A stretch of 51,870 nt of DNA, taken from Sphingobacteriia bacterium (GTDB taxonomy: Bacteria; Bacteroidota; Bacteroidia; Chitinophagales; Chitinophagaceae). Made by a program: the position numbers and the translations under genes. Where the stretch lies: NCBI GenBank assembly GCA_015999745.1, contig JAECQP010000022.1, positions 1 through 51,870 on the forward strand. The letters are read 5' to 3'. Shown in pieces: positions 24,013 to 32,862 of the stretch; within the stretch, counting starts at the first letter, position 1; the number at the start of each line of letters is the position of its first letter. The notes under the pieces were generated by a model that was not told where the DNA came from, made no database searches, and saw nothing but the letters and a program-made list of their open reading frames with translations.

Positions 24013-25794
24013 ATGAAGAAAAATGTTGCTTTGATGTTTGCAGCTTTATTTGCTGTACAGGTGCTGACCGCACAAATAGCAGAAGGCATTAAGCTGTTGA
24101 ACTATGACAAACATACCAGCGCAAGAGAGGTATTTAAAAAGCTCTATGAGGCCAACCCGAAAGATCCTCAGCATATTTATTGGATGGGGCAGGCGTACCT
24201 GGCTGGAAATGGCATTGAAGTAACAAAAGAAGATATTGCTGCAGCCAAAGCGGTATATCAGAAGGGACTTCAGGAAATCGGCAGCGATCCGTTACTGCTG
24301 GTTGGCATGGGGCATGTGGAAATTCGCGAAGGCGGTGACCTGAATGCAGCCAAACAGAAATTTGAGCAGGCCATTACCGCCACTACAGAAACAAGGGGTA
24401 AAAATAAAGGAAAACCCAGCGCTGCCATTCTTACAGCGATAGGCCGTTCTAACGCAGATGGCCCAAGTACAATGGGGGATCCTGTATATGCAATCGATAA
24501 ATTAAAACAGGCTGCTACGATTGATCTGGTGAACCCTGATATCTACATATATATGGGGATCAACTACCAGAAAACAGGTGGTGAGAATGGTGGAGATGCA
24601 GTAAAGTCTTACCAGGAAGCTATTTCAAGAGATCCAAAGAATGCGCTGGCGATGTTCCGTATCGGAAGAATCTACATGTCTCAGAATAATAAAGAGCTGT
24701 TTGAGCAGTTCTTCGAAAATGCTATAGCAGCCGATCCGGCCTTCCCTCCGGTGTACTATGCACTTTACGACTATTATGAGAACAGGGATGTAATGAAGGC
24801 AAAAGACTATCTCGACAAATATGTTGCAACGGCCGATAAGGATCCTCGCAACGAACTGTACCTGGCGAACTACCTTTTCCGTGCAGGCCGTTACGATGAA
24901 TCCCTGGCTAAAACCAAGGAAATCGATGCAACCGTAGGATTAAAAGCGCTTCCTAAACTGGGGGTGGTATATGCCTATAACTACGACAAGCTGGGAGACT
25001 CTCTCCAGGCGCAGAAATACATCAATGAATTCCTGAATACAGCTCCCGAAGCAGAAAAAAGAGCTGCAGACTATCAACTGGGTGCGCAAATTGCCACCAA
25101 ATTTCCCGGTAATGAAGCACAGGCTTCCGGTTATATTGAAAAAGCGTTGGAACTGGATACCGTAAAAGCCAATAGAATTGTCCTGATCAATGCGGCGGCC
25201 GACATGTTTGGCAAAGCCAAAGCTTATACCGAGCAGTTAAAGTGGATGAAGAAACAGATGGAGATCAAAGGCACAATGGGCGAAGCAGATCACTACAAGC
25301 TGACAGCAGCTGCTTTTGCAGCAAAGGCTTACCCGCAAACTCTTGAGTTTGCCAAGGCTTATATGGTGGCGTTCCCGGATAAACCGCAACCGTACATGTT
25401 CTTCAAGAGAGCGGCGATGGCGGTGAGCACCGATTCAGCCGTTATTGTAGAACAACTGAACTACCTGGATTCTGTGTATACAGTGGTAGATAAGGTTAAA
25501 TACAAGCAGGATATCTTCAGAAATGCGTATTTCAAGCTGGTTTATTATGTAACCAAATTCAATAACCTGAAGAAAAGCCCTGATTTTAAGGTAAAATCTG
25601 ATGGCAGCCGTACCGCTGTGGTAGACGAGTTCCTCGCTACCTGCCAGCTGGCGCTTGAAGTAACCGATAAAATGCTTGAATTGTATCCGGATGCTGCAGA
25701 CGAGAACAATAAGTTCGCAACCGAACAAAAGGCTGCTATTCAAAAGAATATCGATTATTATTCTAAATCTCCCGGTAAACAACAACCTAAGTAA
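24013..25794 (+). CDS. Exported tetratricopeptide-repeat protein
   Basis: 593 residues. A Sec signal (MKKNVALMFAALFAVQVLTAQ) is followed by helical repeats along most of the chain: clear TPR-type units near 28-62 (HTSAREVFKKLYEANPKDPQ), 75-112, 155-195 (YIYMGINYQKTGG...AVKSYQEAI), 196-230, 240-275 and 275-305, then more divergent repeats. It presumably scaffolds proteins in the periplasm. It follows the PstS-like gene by 28 bp, with a GA-rich stretch (AAAGAGAGAGAC) before the ATG, and is the last gene of that operon, which ends in a strong terminator. Confidence 0.88.
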   Translation: MKKNVALMFAALFAVQVLTAQIAEGIKLLNYDKHTSAREVFKKLYEANPKDPQHIYWMGQAYLAGNGIEVTKEDIAAAKAVYQKGLQEIGSDPLLLVGMGHVEIREGGDLNAAKQKFEQAITATTETRGKNKGKPSAAILTAIGRSNADGPSTMGDPVYAIDKLKQAATIDLVNPDIYIYMGINYQKTGGENGGDAVKSYQEAISRDPKNALAMFRIGRIYMSQNNKELFEQFFENAIAADPAFPPVYYALYDYYENRDVMKAKDYLDKYVATADKDPRNELYLANYLFRAGRYDESLAKTKEIDATVGLKALPKLGVVYAYNYDKLGDSLQAQKYINEFLNTAPEAEKRAADYQLGAQIATKFPGNEAQASGYIEKALELDTVKANRIVLINAAADMFGKAKAYTEQLKWMKKQMEIKGTMGEADHYKLTAAAFAAKAYPQTLEFAKAYMVAFPDKPQPYMFFKRAAMAVSTDSAVIVEQLNYLDSVYTVVDKVKYKQDIFRNAYFKLVYYVTKFNNLKKSPDFKVKSDGSRTAVVDEFLATCQLALEVTDKMLELYPDAADENNKFATEQKAAIQKNIDYYSKSPGKQQPK

Positions 25795-25820
25795 GCCGGT
25801 TTGAAAATATTCTAAGAAAT

Positions 25821-25852
25821 AACTCCTCAATTTGAGGAGTTTTTCTTTTTTT
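25821..25852 (+). terminator. Rho-independent terminator of the PstS-like/TPR operon
   Basis: AACTCCTCAA (25821-25830) pairs with TTTGAGGAGTT (25831-25841) in a compact hairpin, followed by a T-rich stretch (TTTCTTTTTTT). It separates this operon from nuo. Confidence 0.85.
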
Positions 25853-25866
25853 AAGCCAATCAGGCT

Positions 25867-25874
25867 TATTTTTG
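25867..25874 (+). promoter_or_regulatory. Candidate -7 box of the nuo operon promoter
   Basis: TATTTTTG, exact to TAnnTTTG, ends 16 nt before the nuoA ATG. The -33 region is T-rich and has no TTG at the right distance. Confidence 0.5.
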
Positions 25875-25890
25875 TGACTTAATTCAGATT

Positions 25891-26292
25891 ATGGATTGGT
25901 TTTCTTCATTACTAGACGCAAGCGCCACCAATTCGGCCGCTAATTACTTTCCAATAGGTGTTCAGTTGATCTTTGCTGCAGGATTTGTAGCTTTCATGAT
26001 CGGGTTTTCGGCCCTGGTTGGTCCAAAACGGAAAACGGCCGACAAGCTGGAGGGTTTCACGAGCGGTATCAGTAGCCATGGTAATGCCCGTCAGCCCATG
26101 GCAATCAAATATTTCCTGATTGCCATCCTATTTGTGTTGTTTGATGTGGAAGTGATTTTCTTTTACCCCTATGCGGTCAATTTCCGTGAGCTGGGATGGG
26201 ATGGATTTTTAGCAGTGATCATGTTTGTAGGGTTCTTCCTGACTGGATTCGTTTATATCCTGAAGAAAGGAGCCCTGAAATGGGAAGATTAG
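25891..26292 (+). CDS. nuoA: NADH-quinone oxidoreductase subunit A
   Basis: 133 residues with three membrane helices (about 22-42, 72-95 and 102-125). It has the signature FDVEVIFFYPYAV in helix 2, whose acidic residues line the quinone-to-antiporter junction of complex I, and the loop with LEGFTSGISSHG before it. It belongs to the membrane arm at the interface with the peripheral arm. It is the first gene of a complete fourteen-gene operon. Confidence 0.96.
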   Translation: MDWFSSLLDASATNSAANYFPIGVQLIFAAGFVAFMIGFSALVGPKRKTADKLEGFTSGISSHGNARQPMAIKYFLIAILFVLFDVEVIFFYPYAVNFRELGWDGFLAVIMFVGFFLTGFVYILKKGALKWED

Positions 26293-26345
26293 ACAACTGT
26301 TCGTCAAGGTAACTGTTATTCAACTTAACTAATTAACCAAAGTTT

Positions 26346-26936
26346 ATGTCACGTCCGGTTAGATATAATATTCACCCGATAGAAGCCAAAGTTGCAGATT
26401 CAATTACGTATGTAGATGCACCCGATGGCTATGCGGGAGAAGGATTCTTTACTGCAAAGCTGAGCGATGTGGTAGGGTTGGCCCGCAAGAATTCCATGTG
26501 GCCCATGCCTTATGCGACTTCCTGCTGCGGTATCGAATTCATGGCTACAGCAGCCTCCCACTACGATCTGGGTCGTTTTGGTGCAGAGAGAATGAGCCAT
26601 TCACCCCGTCAGTGCGATCTGCTGATGGTAATGGGAACCATCGCCAAAAAAATGGGGCCGGTATTACGCCAGGTATATTTGCAGATGGCAGAACCCCGTT
26701 GGGTAATGGCGGTAGGCGCCTGCGCTTCCAGTGGCGGTATATTTGATTCCTACAGCGTATTGCAGGGTATTGATCAGATCATCCCTGTAGATGTATATGT
26801 GCCGGGTTGTCCTCCCAGACCGGAAGCAATCCTCGACGGATTTATGAAGATCCAGGAACTGGTAGGCCAGGAAAGCATCCGCAGAAGAAACGGCGAGCAA
26901 TACAAAGCATTGCTGAACGGATACGGAATACAGTAA
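26346..26936 (+). CDS. nuoB: NADH-quinone oxidoreductase subunit B
   Basis: 196 residues. It carries the terminal 4Fe-4S cluster N2 that hands electrons to quinone. The four ligands are C60 and C61 (SCCGIEFMA), C126 (GACASSGG) and C155 (VPGCPPRPE). The C-terminus extends past the core (QESIRRRNGEQYKALLNGYG), close to the usual length. It lies 53 bp after nuoA and 14 bp before nuoC. Confidence 0.97.
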   Translation: MSRPVRYNIHPIEAKVADSITYVDAPDGYAGEGFFTAKLSDVVGLARKNSMWPMPYATSCCGIEFMATAASHYDLGRFGAERMSHSPRQCDLLMVMGTIAKKMGPVLRQVYLQMAEPRWVMAVGACASSGGIFDSYSVLQGIDQIIPVDVYVPGCPPRPEAILDGFMKIQELVGQESIRRRNGEQYKALLNGYGIQ

Positions 26937-26950
26937 TAATAGAGAGAACA

Positions 26951-27457
26951 ATGGCAATAACAAACGAATACATACAGCAGAAACTGACCGAAAAATTCGG
27001 GGACGCCGTTTACAATTTTGAGGAAAACTACGGTATGCTCAGTTTTGAAACATTCAGGGAGAATAACCTGAAACTGATGCAGTATCTGCACGACGAACCA
27101 TCCCTGGGCTTCGGGTTCTTAACGGATCTCTGCGGGGTGAATTATCCGGATAATAAAGGAAGAGAACTTGCTGTGGTATATCATCTGCATAACCTGCAGG
27201 AGAATGTGCGCATTCGTTTCAAGGTATTTACTTCCATTGAGGATCCTGATGTATTCACTGCATCCAGATTGTATGCAGCTGCAGACTGGATGGAGCGTGA
27301 AACCTATGATTTCTACGGCGTGAATTTTATTGGTCATCATAATTTGAAAAGAATCCTGAATGTGGATGAGATGGATTATTTCCCGCTGAGAAAAGAGTAT
27401 CCGCTGGAAGACCAGACCAGGATCGATAAAGACGATGAAATGTTTGGAAGGGGATAG
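26951..27457 (+). CDS. nuoC: NADH-quinone oxidoreductase subunit C
   Basis: 168 residues from the ATG at 26951 (MAITNEYIQQ); the frame stays open back into nuoB but only this start gives the family N-terminus. The 30-kDa-subunit signature ERETYDFYGVNFIGHHNLKRIL is at about 117-138, and the C-terminus reads FPLRKEYPLEDQTR. It is separate from NuoD, unlike the fused NuoCD of E. coli. It is a structural subunit of the peripheral arm next to the quinone site. Confidence 0.95.
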   Translation: MAITNEYIQQKLTEKFGDAVYNFEENYGMLSFETFRENNLKLMQYLHDEPSLGFGFLTDLCGVNYPDNKGRELAVVYHLHNLQENVRIRFKVFTSIEDPDVFTASRLYAAADWMERETYDFYGVNFIGHHNLKRILNVDEMDYFPLRKEYPLEDQTRIDKDDEMFGRG

Positions 27458-27489
27458 GAACACTGATTTTTTTGACATAAAAATAAATT

Positions 27490-27504
27490 AACCCCTTTGG
27501 GGTT
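27490..27504 (+). repeat. Small GC-rich hairpin just before nuoD
   Basis: 6-bp stem AACCCC (27490-27495) / GGGGTT (27499-27504) with a TTT loop, ending 6 nt before the nuoD ATG. No T run follows, so it is not a terminator; it may affect nuoD translation or mRNA processing. Confidence 0.4.
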
Positions 27505-27510
27505 TCGGGT

Positions 27511-28734
27511 ATGAATGAGCACCATATAATATTACCGGAAGGGTCAATTGAAAAGCAAACAACTACGTTGAACCTGGGTCCAACGCACCCGGCTACGCAT
27601 GGTGTGTTTCAGAATATTATGGAACTGGATGGCGAGCGCGTAGTATCCAGTGAGCAAACGGTCGGATACATCCATCGCGCTTTTGAAAAAATTGCAGAGC
27701 GAAGGCCGCTGTACCAGATTACCCCGCTTACCGACCGCCTGAATTATTGCAGCAGCCCCATTAACAATATGGGCTGGCATCTTACCTGCGAAAAACTCCT
27801 GGGTGTAAAAACGCCCAAGCGTGTAGACTACCTGCGTGTGATCATTATGGAATTGTCCCGTATTGCAGATCACCTGATCTGTAACTCCATTGTTGGGGTG
27901 GATGCAGGTGCATTTACGGGATTCCTTTATGTAATGCAATACCGCGAATTGATTTATGAAATATTTGAAGAAGTATGCGGTTCCCGCCTTACTACTAATA
28001 TTGGGCGTATTGGCGGTTTTGAAAGGAATTTCTCTAATACAGCATTTACGAAACTCGAGAAATTCCTGAAAGAATATCCGGTAGCGCTCGGTGAGCTCGA
28101 AAGCCTGTTGAAGCGCAACAGGATTTTTATGGACCGTACCATTGGCGGAGGCCCGATCAGTGCAGAACGTGCCCTGAACTACGGCTTCACCGGGCCTAAC
28201 CTGCGTGCAGCAGGAGTGGATTACGATGTGCGTGTTCACAGCCCATACAGCAGTTACGAAGATTTTGAGTTTACGGTTCCCGTAGGTAAAACCGGCGATA
28301 ACTACGATCGCTTCCTGGTACGCAGCGAGGAAATGTGGCAGAGTATGCACATTATCAAACAGGCTTATCAGAAGATACAGGCATTCAAGGGCGAAGAAGC
28401 CGAAGTATACCATGCCAATGTTCCCGAATACTATCTTCCTAAAAAAGAAGATGTGTATACCAAGATGGAAGCCCTGATCTGGCATTTCAAGATCATTATG
28501 GGAGAAGTGGATATGCCGAAAGGTGAAGTATATCATTCTGTGGAAGGTGGAAATGGCGAGCTTGGATTTTACCTGATCAGTGATGGAGGAAGAACACCAT
28601 TCAGGCTGCACTTCCGCAGGCCATGCTTTATTTACTACCAGGCTTATCCCGAGATGGTAAAAGGAAGTATGCTGAGTGATGCAATCCTGACAATGAGTAG
28701 CCTCAACCTGATTGCAGGAGAGATGGACGCATAA
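27511..28734 (+). CDS. nuoD: NADH-quinone oxidoreductase subunit D
   Basis: 407 residues of the 49-kDa subunit, homologous to NiFe-hydrogenase large subunits but without their metal-ligand cysteines. Family landmarks: GPTHPATHG near 23-31 in the loop that lines the quinone cavity, the GYIHRAFEKIAE helix near 48-59, DRLNYCSSP, GFERNFSN and the C-terminal GELGFYLISDGG. With NuoB it forms the quinone-reducing site. It lies 53 bp after nuoC. Confidence 0.97.
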   Translation: MNEHHIILPEGSIEKQTTTLNLGPTHPATHGVFQNIMELDGERVVSSEQTVGYIHRAFEKIAERRPLYQITPLTDRLNYCSSPINNMGWHLTCEKLLGVKTPKRVDYLRVIIMELSRIADHLICNSIVGVDAGAFTGFLYVMQYRELIYEIFEEVCGSRLTTNIGRIGGFERNFSNTAFTKLEKFLKEYPVALGELESLLKRNRIFMDRTIGGGPISAERALNYGFTGPNLRAAGVDYDVRVHSPYSSYEDFEFTVPVGKTGDNYDRFLVRSEEMWQSMHIIKQAYQKIQAFKGEEAEVYHANVPEYYLPKKEDVYTKMEALIWHFKIIMGEVDMPKGEVYHSVEGGNGELGFYLISDGGRTPFRLHFRRPCFIYYQAYPEMVKGSMLSDAILTMSSLNLIAGEMDA

Positions 28735-28773
28735 CAGATCAATACAGTTTTTAAGGTTTATAAAGCAGATGAG

Positions 28774-29274
28774 ATGGTACAATTTTCACAAGAACAGTTA
28801 ACAGAATTCAACCGGTTGGTGAGCCGTTATCCGGAGGGCAAACAGAAAAGTGCATTACTTCCGGTATTGCATCTTGCACAACAGAGTTTTGGCGGATGGC
28901 TGAGCCCGGAAACGCTGGATTATGTGGCAGGGCTGCTGAAGATCAAACCGATTGAAGTATATGAGGTAGCTACATTCTACAGCATGTACAACCTGAAACC
29001 TGTGGGCAAATACCTTTTTGAAGTTTGCCAGACCGGCCCTTGTATGATCAATGGCAGCGATAATATTGTAGCATACATCCACGATAAACTGGGTATTAAA
29101 CCCGGTGAAACAACTGCAGACGGATTATTCACTTTAAAAACAGTGGAGTGCCTGGGCGCCTGCGGATATGCGCCGATGATGCAGTTGGGGAAACATTATA
29201 GAGAACATCTGACCAAAGAAAAAGTAGACGCCATCATTGAAGAATGCAGAAAAAATGCTGCAGCAAATAATTAA
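28774..29274 (+). CDS. nuoE: NADH-quinone oxidoreductase subunit E
   Basis: 166 residues, a thioredoxin-like 2Fe-2S protein. Cluster N1a ligands are the two cysteines of CQTGPCM and the two of CLGACGYAP, near residues 88-93 and 129-133. The N-terminal helical part includes QSFGGWLSPE. It pairs with NuoF at the NADH end of the peripheral arm. It ends 5 bp before nuoF. Confidence 0.96.
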   Translation: MVQFSQEQLTEFNRLVSRYPEGKQKSALLPVLHLAQQSFGGWLSPETLDYVAGLLKIKPIEVYEVATFYSMYNLKPVGKYLFEVCQTGPCMINGSDNIVAYIHDKLGIKPGETTADGLFTLKTVECLGACGYAPMMQLGKHYREHLTKEKVDAIIEECRKNAAANN

Positions 29275-29279
29275 AAGAT

Positions 29280-30632
29280 ATGGGTGTAAAATTATTACTG
29301 GATAAAGCGCATGTAGAAGGCATCCGAAGCTTTGAAGTATATCGCCGGGAAGGTGGATACAGGGCCGTGGAAAAGGCTTTAAAAGAGATGAACCCCGAAT
29401 CCATTGTGGAGGAAGTGAAGAAGAGTGGTTTGAGAGGAAGAGGAGGCGCCGGTTTTCCGGCAGGAATGAAATGGAGCTTTATTGCAAAACCGGAAGGTGT
29501 ACCGCGTCACCTGGTATGCAATGCCGATGAGAGCGAGCCGGGTACGTTCAAAGACAGGTACCTGATGGAACATATTCCGCATTTGTTGATTGAAGGATTG
29601 ATTATTTCTTCGTTTGCACTGGGAAGTCATGATACCTATATCTATATCCGTGGAGAATATGCATGGATTCCGGATATCCTGGAACAGGCCATTGAAGAAG
29701 CTAAAGCAAACGGATTCCTCGGAAAGAATATCCTGGGTACCGGTTTTGATTGTAATATATATGTGCAGCGCGGGGCGGGGGCCTATATCTGCGGAGAAGA
29801 AACTGCACTGATTGAATCCCTGGAAGGAAAGCGTGGTAACCCGCGCATTAAGCCGCCGTTCCCTGCGATCCAGGGTTTATGGCAGCGTCCTACAGTGGTG
29901 AACAACGTGGAAACCCTGAGTGCAGTTGTTCCGATCATCAACATGGGTGGTGAAGAATATGCCAAAATTGGTATCGGCAGATCAACCGGCACCAAACTGA
30001 TTTCTGCATGCGGTAATATCAATAAGCCCGGTGTGTACGAAATAGACATGACCATTTCTGTAGAAGCGTTTATTTATTCGGATGAATATTGTGGTGGAAT
30101 TGCCAACGGGAAAAAACTGAAAGCCTGTATTCCGGGCGGATCATCCGTTCCTGTGCTCCCCGCTAACCTGTTGTTGAAAACAGCCAAGGGCGAGCCCCGG
30201 CTGATGAACTATGAAAGCCTGGCTGACGGCGGGTTTGCAACGGGCTCATCCATGGGTTCCGGTGGATTTATTGTACTGGACGAAGACCAGTGTATTGTGA
30301 AGCATACCTACACCCTGGCGCGTTTTTACCGTCATGAGAGTTGCGGGCAGTGTTCACCCTGCAGGGAAGGTACCGGCTGGATGGAGAAGATCCTGAAAAA
30401 AATAGACGAAGGGCAGGGGAAAATGAGCGATATCGATCTTCTTTGGGATATACAGCGTAAGATAGAAGGAAACACTATTTGTCCGTTGGGTGATGCGGCG
30501 GCATGGCCGGTGGCAGCTGCAATCCGTCATTTCAGGGATGAATTTGAATGGCATATACAACATCCGGAAGAGGCTCAGAAAAGAAATTACGGGCTGGCGC
30601 ATTACGCCGATCCGATTCATGTACCAGCTTAA
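29280..30632 (+). CDS. nuoF: NADH-quinone oxidoreductase subunit F
   Basis: 450 residues; the NADH-oxidising flavoprotein. The glycine-rich GRGGAGFPAGMKW near 53-65 and CNADESEPGTFKDR near 80-93 bind FMN and NADH. The 4Fe-4S cluster N3 ligands are in ESCGQCSPCREGTGWM near 351-366 and in TICPLGDAAAWP near 399-410. The full-length match and tight spacing (5 bp after nuoE, 7 bp before nuoG) leave no doubt. Confidence 0.97.
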   Translation: MGVKLLLDKAHVEGIRSFEVYRREGGYRAVEKALKEMNPESIVEEVKKSGLRGRGGAGFPAGMKWSFIAKPEGVPRHLVCNADESEPGTFKDRYLMEHIPHLLIEGLIISSFALGSHDTYIYIRGEYAWIPDILEQAIEEAKANGFLGKNILGTGFDCNIYVQRGAGAYICGEETALIESLEGKRGNPRIKPPFPAIQGLWQRPTVVNNVETLSAVVPIINMGGEEYAKIGIGRSTGTKLISACGNINKPGVYEIDMTISVEAFIYSDEYCGGIANGKKLKACIPGGSSVPVLPANLLLKTAKGEPRLMNYESLADGGFATGSSMGSGGFIVLDEDQCIVKHTYTLARFYRHESCGQCSPCREGTGWMEKILKKIDEGQGKMSDIDLLWDIQRKIEGNTICPLGDAAAWPVAAAIRHFRDEFEWHIQHPEEAQKRNYGLAHYADPIHVPA

Positions 30633-30639
30633 TTAGATT

Positions 30640-31737
30640 ATGTCTGAACAACCATTATTTAAAGTAACGATCGATAATATTACGATTGAAGTGCCTGCGG
30701 GAACAACCATCCTGAATGCGGCACGCAAGATTGGTGGTGAAGTTGCCCCTCCGGCGATGTGTTATTACAGCAAGCTGGAAGGCAGTGGTGGTAAGTGCCG
30801 CACCTGCCTGGTGGAAGTAAGCAAGGGATCCGAAAAAGACCCGCGCCCCATGCCTAAGCTGGTGGCGAGCTGCAGAACAACCGTGATGGATGGCATGGAA
30901 GTGAAAAACATTACCAGCGAAAAAGTGATTGATGCCAGGAATGGTGTGGTGGAGTTTCTGCTGATCAATCATCCGCTCGACTGTCCTGTTTGCGACCAGG
31001 CGGGCGAATGTCATTTGCAGGACCTGAGCTATAATCATGGAAAAGAGAGCACCCGGTTTGAGTTTCAGAAAAGAACGTTCAAAAAACATGACCTTGGTCC
31101 GTACATACAATTACATATGACGCGTTGTATTCTCTGCTACCGTTGTGTATTTACAGCAGACCAACTGACCGGTAAGAGAGAACATGGCGTACTGGACAGG
31201 GGCGATCATGCGGAAATTGCAACCTTTATTGAAAAGAGCCTGGATAATGAATTCATCGGAAATGTGATTGATGTTTGCCCGGTGGGTGCATTGACCGATA
31301 AGACCTTCCGTTTTAAAAACAGGGTTTGGTTCCTGAAACCAATGGACGCGCATCGAGATTGTCCTACCTGCAGCGGAAAAGTAACTTTGTGGAACAGGGG
31401 TGATGAAGTGTACCGTGTTACGGCAAGAAAAGACCAGTGGGGGGAGGTGGAAGACTGGATCTGCAATACCTGCAGATTTGAGAAAAAGAATACCGGCGAC
31501 TGGGTGATTGAAGGGCCAAGACTGATCGACAGGCACTCTGTAATTGCACAGGGCCATTACGCCGGATCAATCGGTATGCATCAACCAAAGGAAACATTCG
31601 AGGCTGTGCATAACGGACGGAAGCCTAAACTGTTGATGGATATACATTCGGTGAGCAATGTGAACAGACCGGAAATTACGCTGAGCAAGCTGGACCGTCC
31701 TGCGCATTCCACCGACTTTAAACCTAACCAAGACTAA
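30640..31737 (+). CDS. nuoG: NADH-quinone oxidoreductase subunit G, short form without molybdopterin domain
   Basis: 365 residues, against about 900 in E. coli. The 2Fe-2S ferredoxin domain has C41, C53, C56 and C78. Cluster N5 has H111, C115, C118 and C124 (HPLDCPVCDQAGEC). The next 4Fe-4S cluster has C163, C166, C169 and C213. A fourth cysteine set, C241/C244 (DCPTC) and C275/C278 (ICNTC), lies where other NuoG proteins keep the optional N7 cluster, but in a CxxC...CxxC layout. The molybdopterin-like domain is absent and a 75-residue tail follows. The frame ends cleanly and nuoH follows after 10 bp, so this is a natural short form, as in other Bacteroidota, not a truncation. Confidence 0.92.
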   Translation: MSEQPLFKVTIDNITIEVPAGTTILNAARKIGGEVAPPAMCYYSKLEGSGGKCRTCLVEVSKGSEKDPRPMPKLVASCRTTVMDGMEVKNITSEKVIDARNGVVEFLLINHPLDCPVCDQAGECHLQDLSYNHGKESTRFEFQKRTFKKHDLGPYIQLHMTRCILCYRCVFTADQLTGKREHGVLDRGDHAEIATFIEKSLDNEFIGNVIDVCPVGALTDKTFRFKNRVWFLKPMDAHRDCPTCSGKVTLWNRGDEVYRVTARKDQWGEVEDWICNTCRFEKKNTGDWVIEGPRLIDRHSVIAQGHYAGSIGMHQPKETFEAVHNGRKPKLLMDIHSVSNVNRPEITLSKLDRPAHSTDFKPNQD

Positions 31738-31747
31738 TTGATATACG

Positions 31748-32797
31748 ATGACACTATTGGCATTTGACTGGGCATTTTTACTGGAAAAACTGATTCTGAT
31801 TGCAATCATTGTTTTAGCCAGTTTAGGTATTGCACTCTATACCACTTTTGCAGAACGTAAAGTGGCGGGTGCATTGCAGGATCGTCCGGGTCCGAACAGG
31901 GCTGGTCCTTTTGGTTTGTTTCAGCCGTTTGCGGATGGCCTGAAACTGATTATGAAGGAGGAGATCATTCCCAGCACTTCCAATAAGGGCCTCTTTATAC
32001 TGGGGCCCGGACTGGCCATGACTGCTGCACTGATGACCTGTGCGGTAATTCCGTGGAGCAGTTATATCGAAATCGGAGGCCGTAAAATTGAGCTGCAGGT
32101 AGCAGATATCAATATCGGTGTGCTGTATGTATTTGGGGTGGTGAGCCTTGGTGTATATGGTATTATGATCGGAGGCTGGGCTTCCAATAATAAATTTTCC
32201 CTGATGGCTGCACTGCGTGGTGCATCACAGGCCATTAGTTATGAACTGGCCATGGGGCTTTCCCTGATCGCCGTACTGATGATCTCCGGCTCACTGAGCC
32301 TGAAAACAATTGTAGAAGGTCAGATGGCCGATGGCGGCTTATGGAATATTGTTTATCAACCCCTGGGATTCATCATCTTCTTCATTTGTGCATTGGCAGA
32401 GTGTAACAGAACGCCGTTCGACCTGCCGGAAGCGGAGAACGAGCTGAACATGGGATACCATCAGGAATACTCTTCCATGAAACTGGGTTTCTACCTGTTC
32501 TCCGAATATGTAAACATGATTATGAGCAGTGCAATCATGGCCTGCCTGTTCTTTGGCGGATATGATATTCCTTTCCTGGATGAAAGCAAATTGCCGGTGA
32601 ATACAGCAGCAATACTGGGTGTAGTTTCCATATTGGCGAAGATTGTGTTTTTCCTGTTCCTGTTTATGTGGATCAGGTGGACCATTCCGCGCTTCCGGTA
32701 CGATCAGCTGATGAATATGGGCTGGAGAAACCTGATTCCGCTGGCATTGTTCAACATGCTGTTAACCGGGGCCGTAATTCTCTGGCAGCAAGGATAG
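31748..32797 (+). CDS. nuoH: NADH-quinone oxidoreductase subunit H
   Basis: 349 residues, eight or nine membrane helices. Conserved ND1 elements are present: YTTFAERKVAGALQDRPGPN near 31-50, the quinone-cavity loop with RGASQAISYELAMG near 157-170, and the acidic loop CNRTPFDLPEAENEL near 218-232. It links the peripheral arm to the proton-pumping arm. After its stop there are 65 bp to nuoI containing a good promoter. Confidence 0.97.
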   Translation: MTLLAFDWAFLLEKLILIAIIVLASLGIALYTTFAERKVAGALQDRPGPNRAGPFGLFQPFADGLKLIMKEEIIPSTSNKGLFILGPGLAMTAALMTCAVIPWSSYIEIGGRKIELQVADINIGVLYVFGVVSLGVYGIMIGGWASNNKFSLMAALRGASQAISYELAMGLSLIAVLMISGSLSLKTIVEGQMADGGLWNIVYQPLGFIIFFICALAECNRTPFDLPEAENELNMGYHQEYSSMKLGFYLFSEYVNMIMSSAIMACLFFGGYDIPFLDESKLPVNTAAILGVVSILAKIVFFLFLFMWIRWTIPRFRYDQLMNMGWRNLIPLALFNMLLTGAVILWQQG

Positions 32798-32808
32798 GAT
32801 GAATAAAA

Positions 32809-32839
32809 TTGGACAGTAAGGCAGATAAAAATATTTTTG
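32809..32839 (+). promoter_or_regulatory. Internal promoter between nuoH and nuoI
   Basis: TTG at 32809-32811, a 20-nt spacer and TATTTTTG at 32832-32839, exact to the Bacteroidota -33/-7 consensus in both parts. It ends 23 nt before the nuoI ATG and is the best promoter match in the window. Confidence 0.65.
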
Positions 32840-32862
32840 CGAACTTTTAGATAAAGCAATAC

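Noticed and set aside
27544..28782. Long minus-strand open frame of 412 codons opposite nuoD
   Set aside because: It mirrors nuoD in full, has no homology-like features and is best explained by codon bias of the real gene on the plus strand.
30640..31737. NuoG as a truncated pseudogene
   Set aside because: At 365 residues it is less than half the E. coli length, but the frame ends cleanly 10 bp before nuoH, all main cluster ligands are intact and the short form is usual in Bacteroidota.
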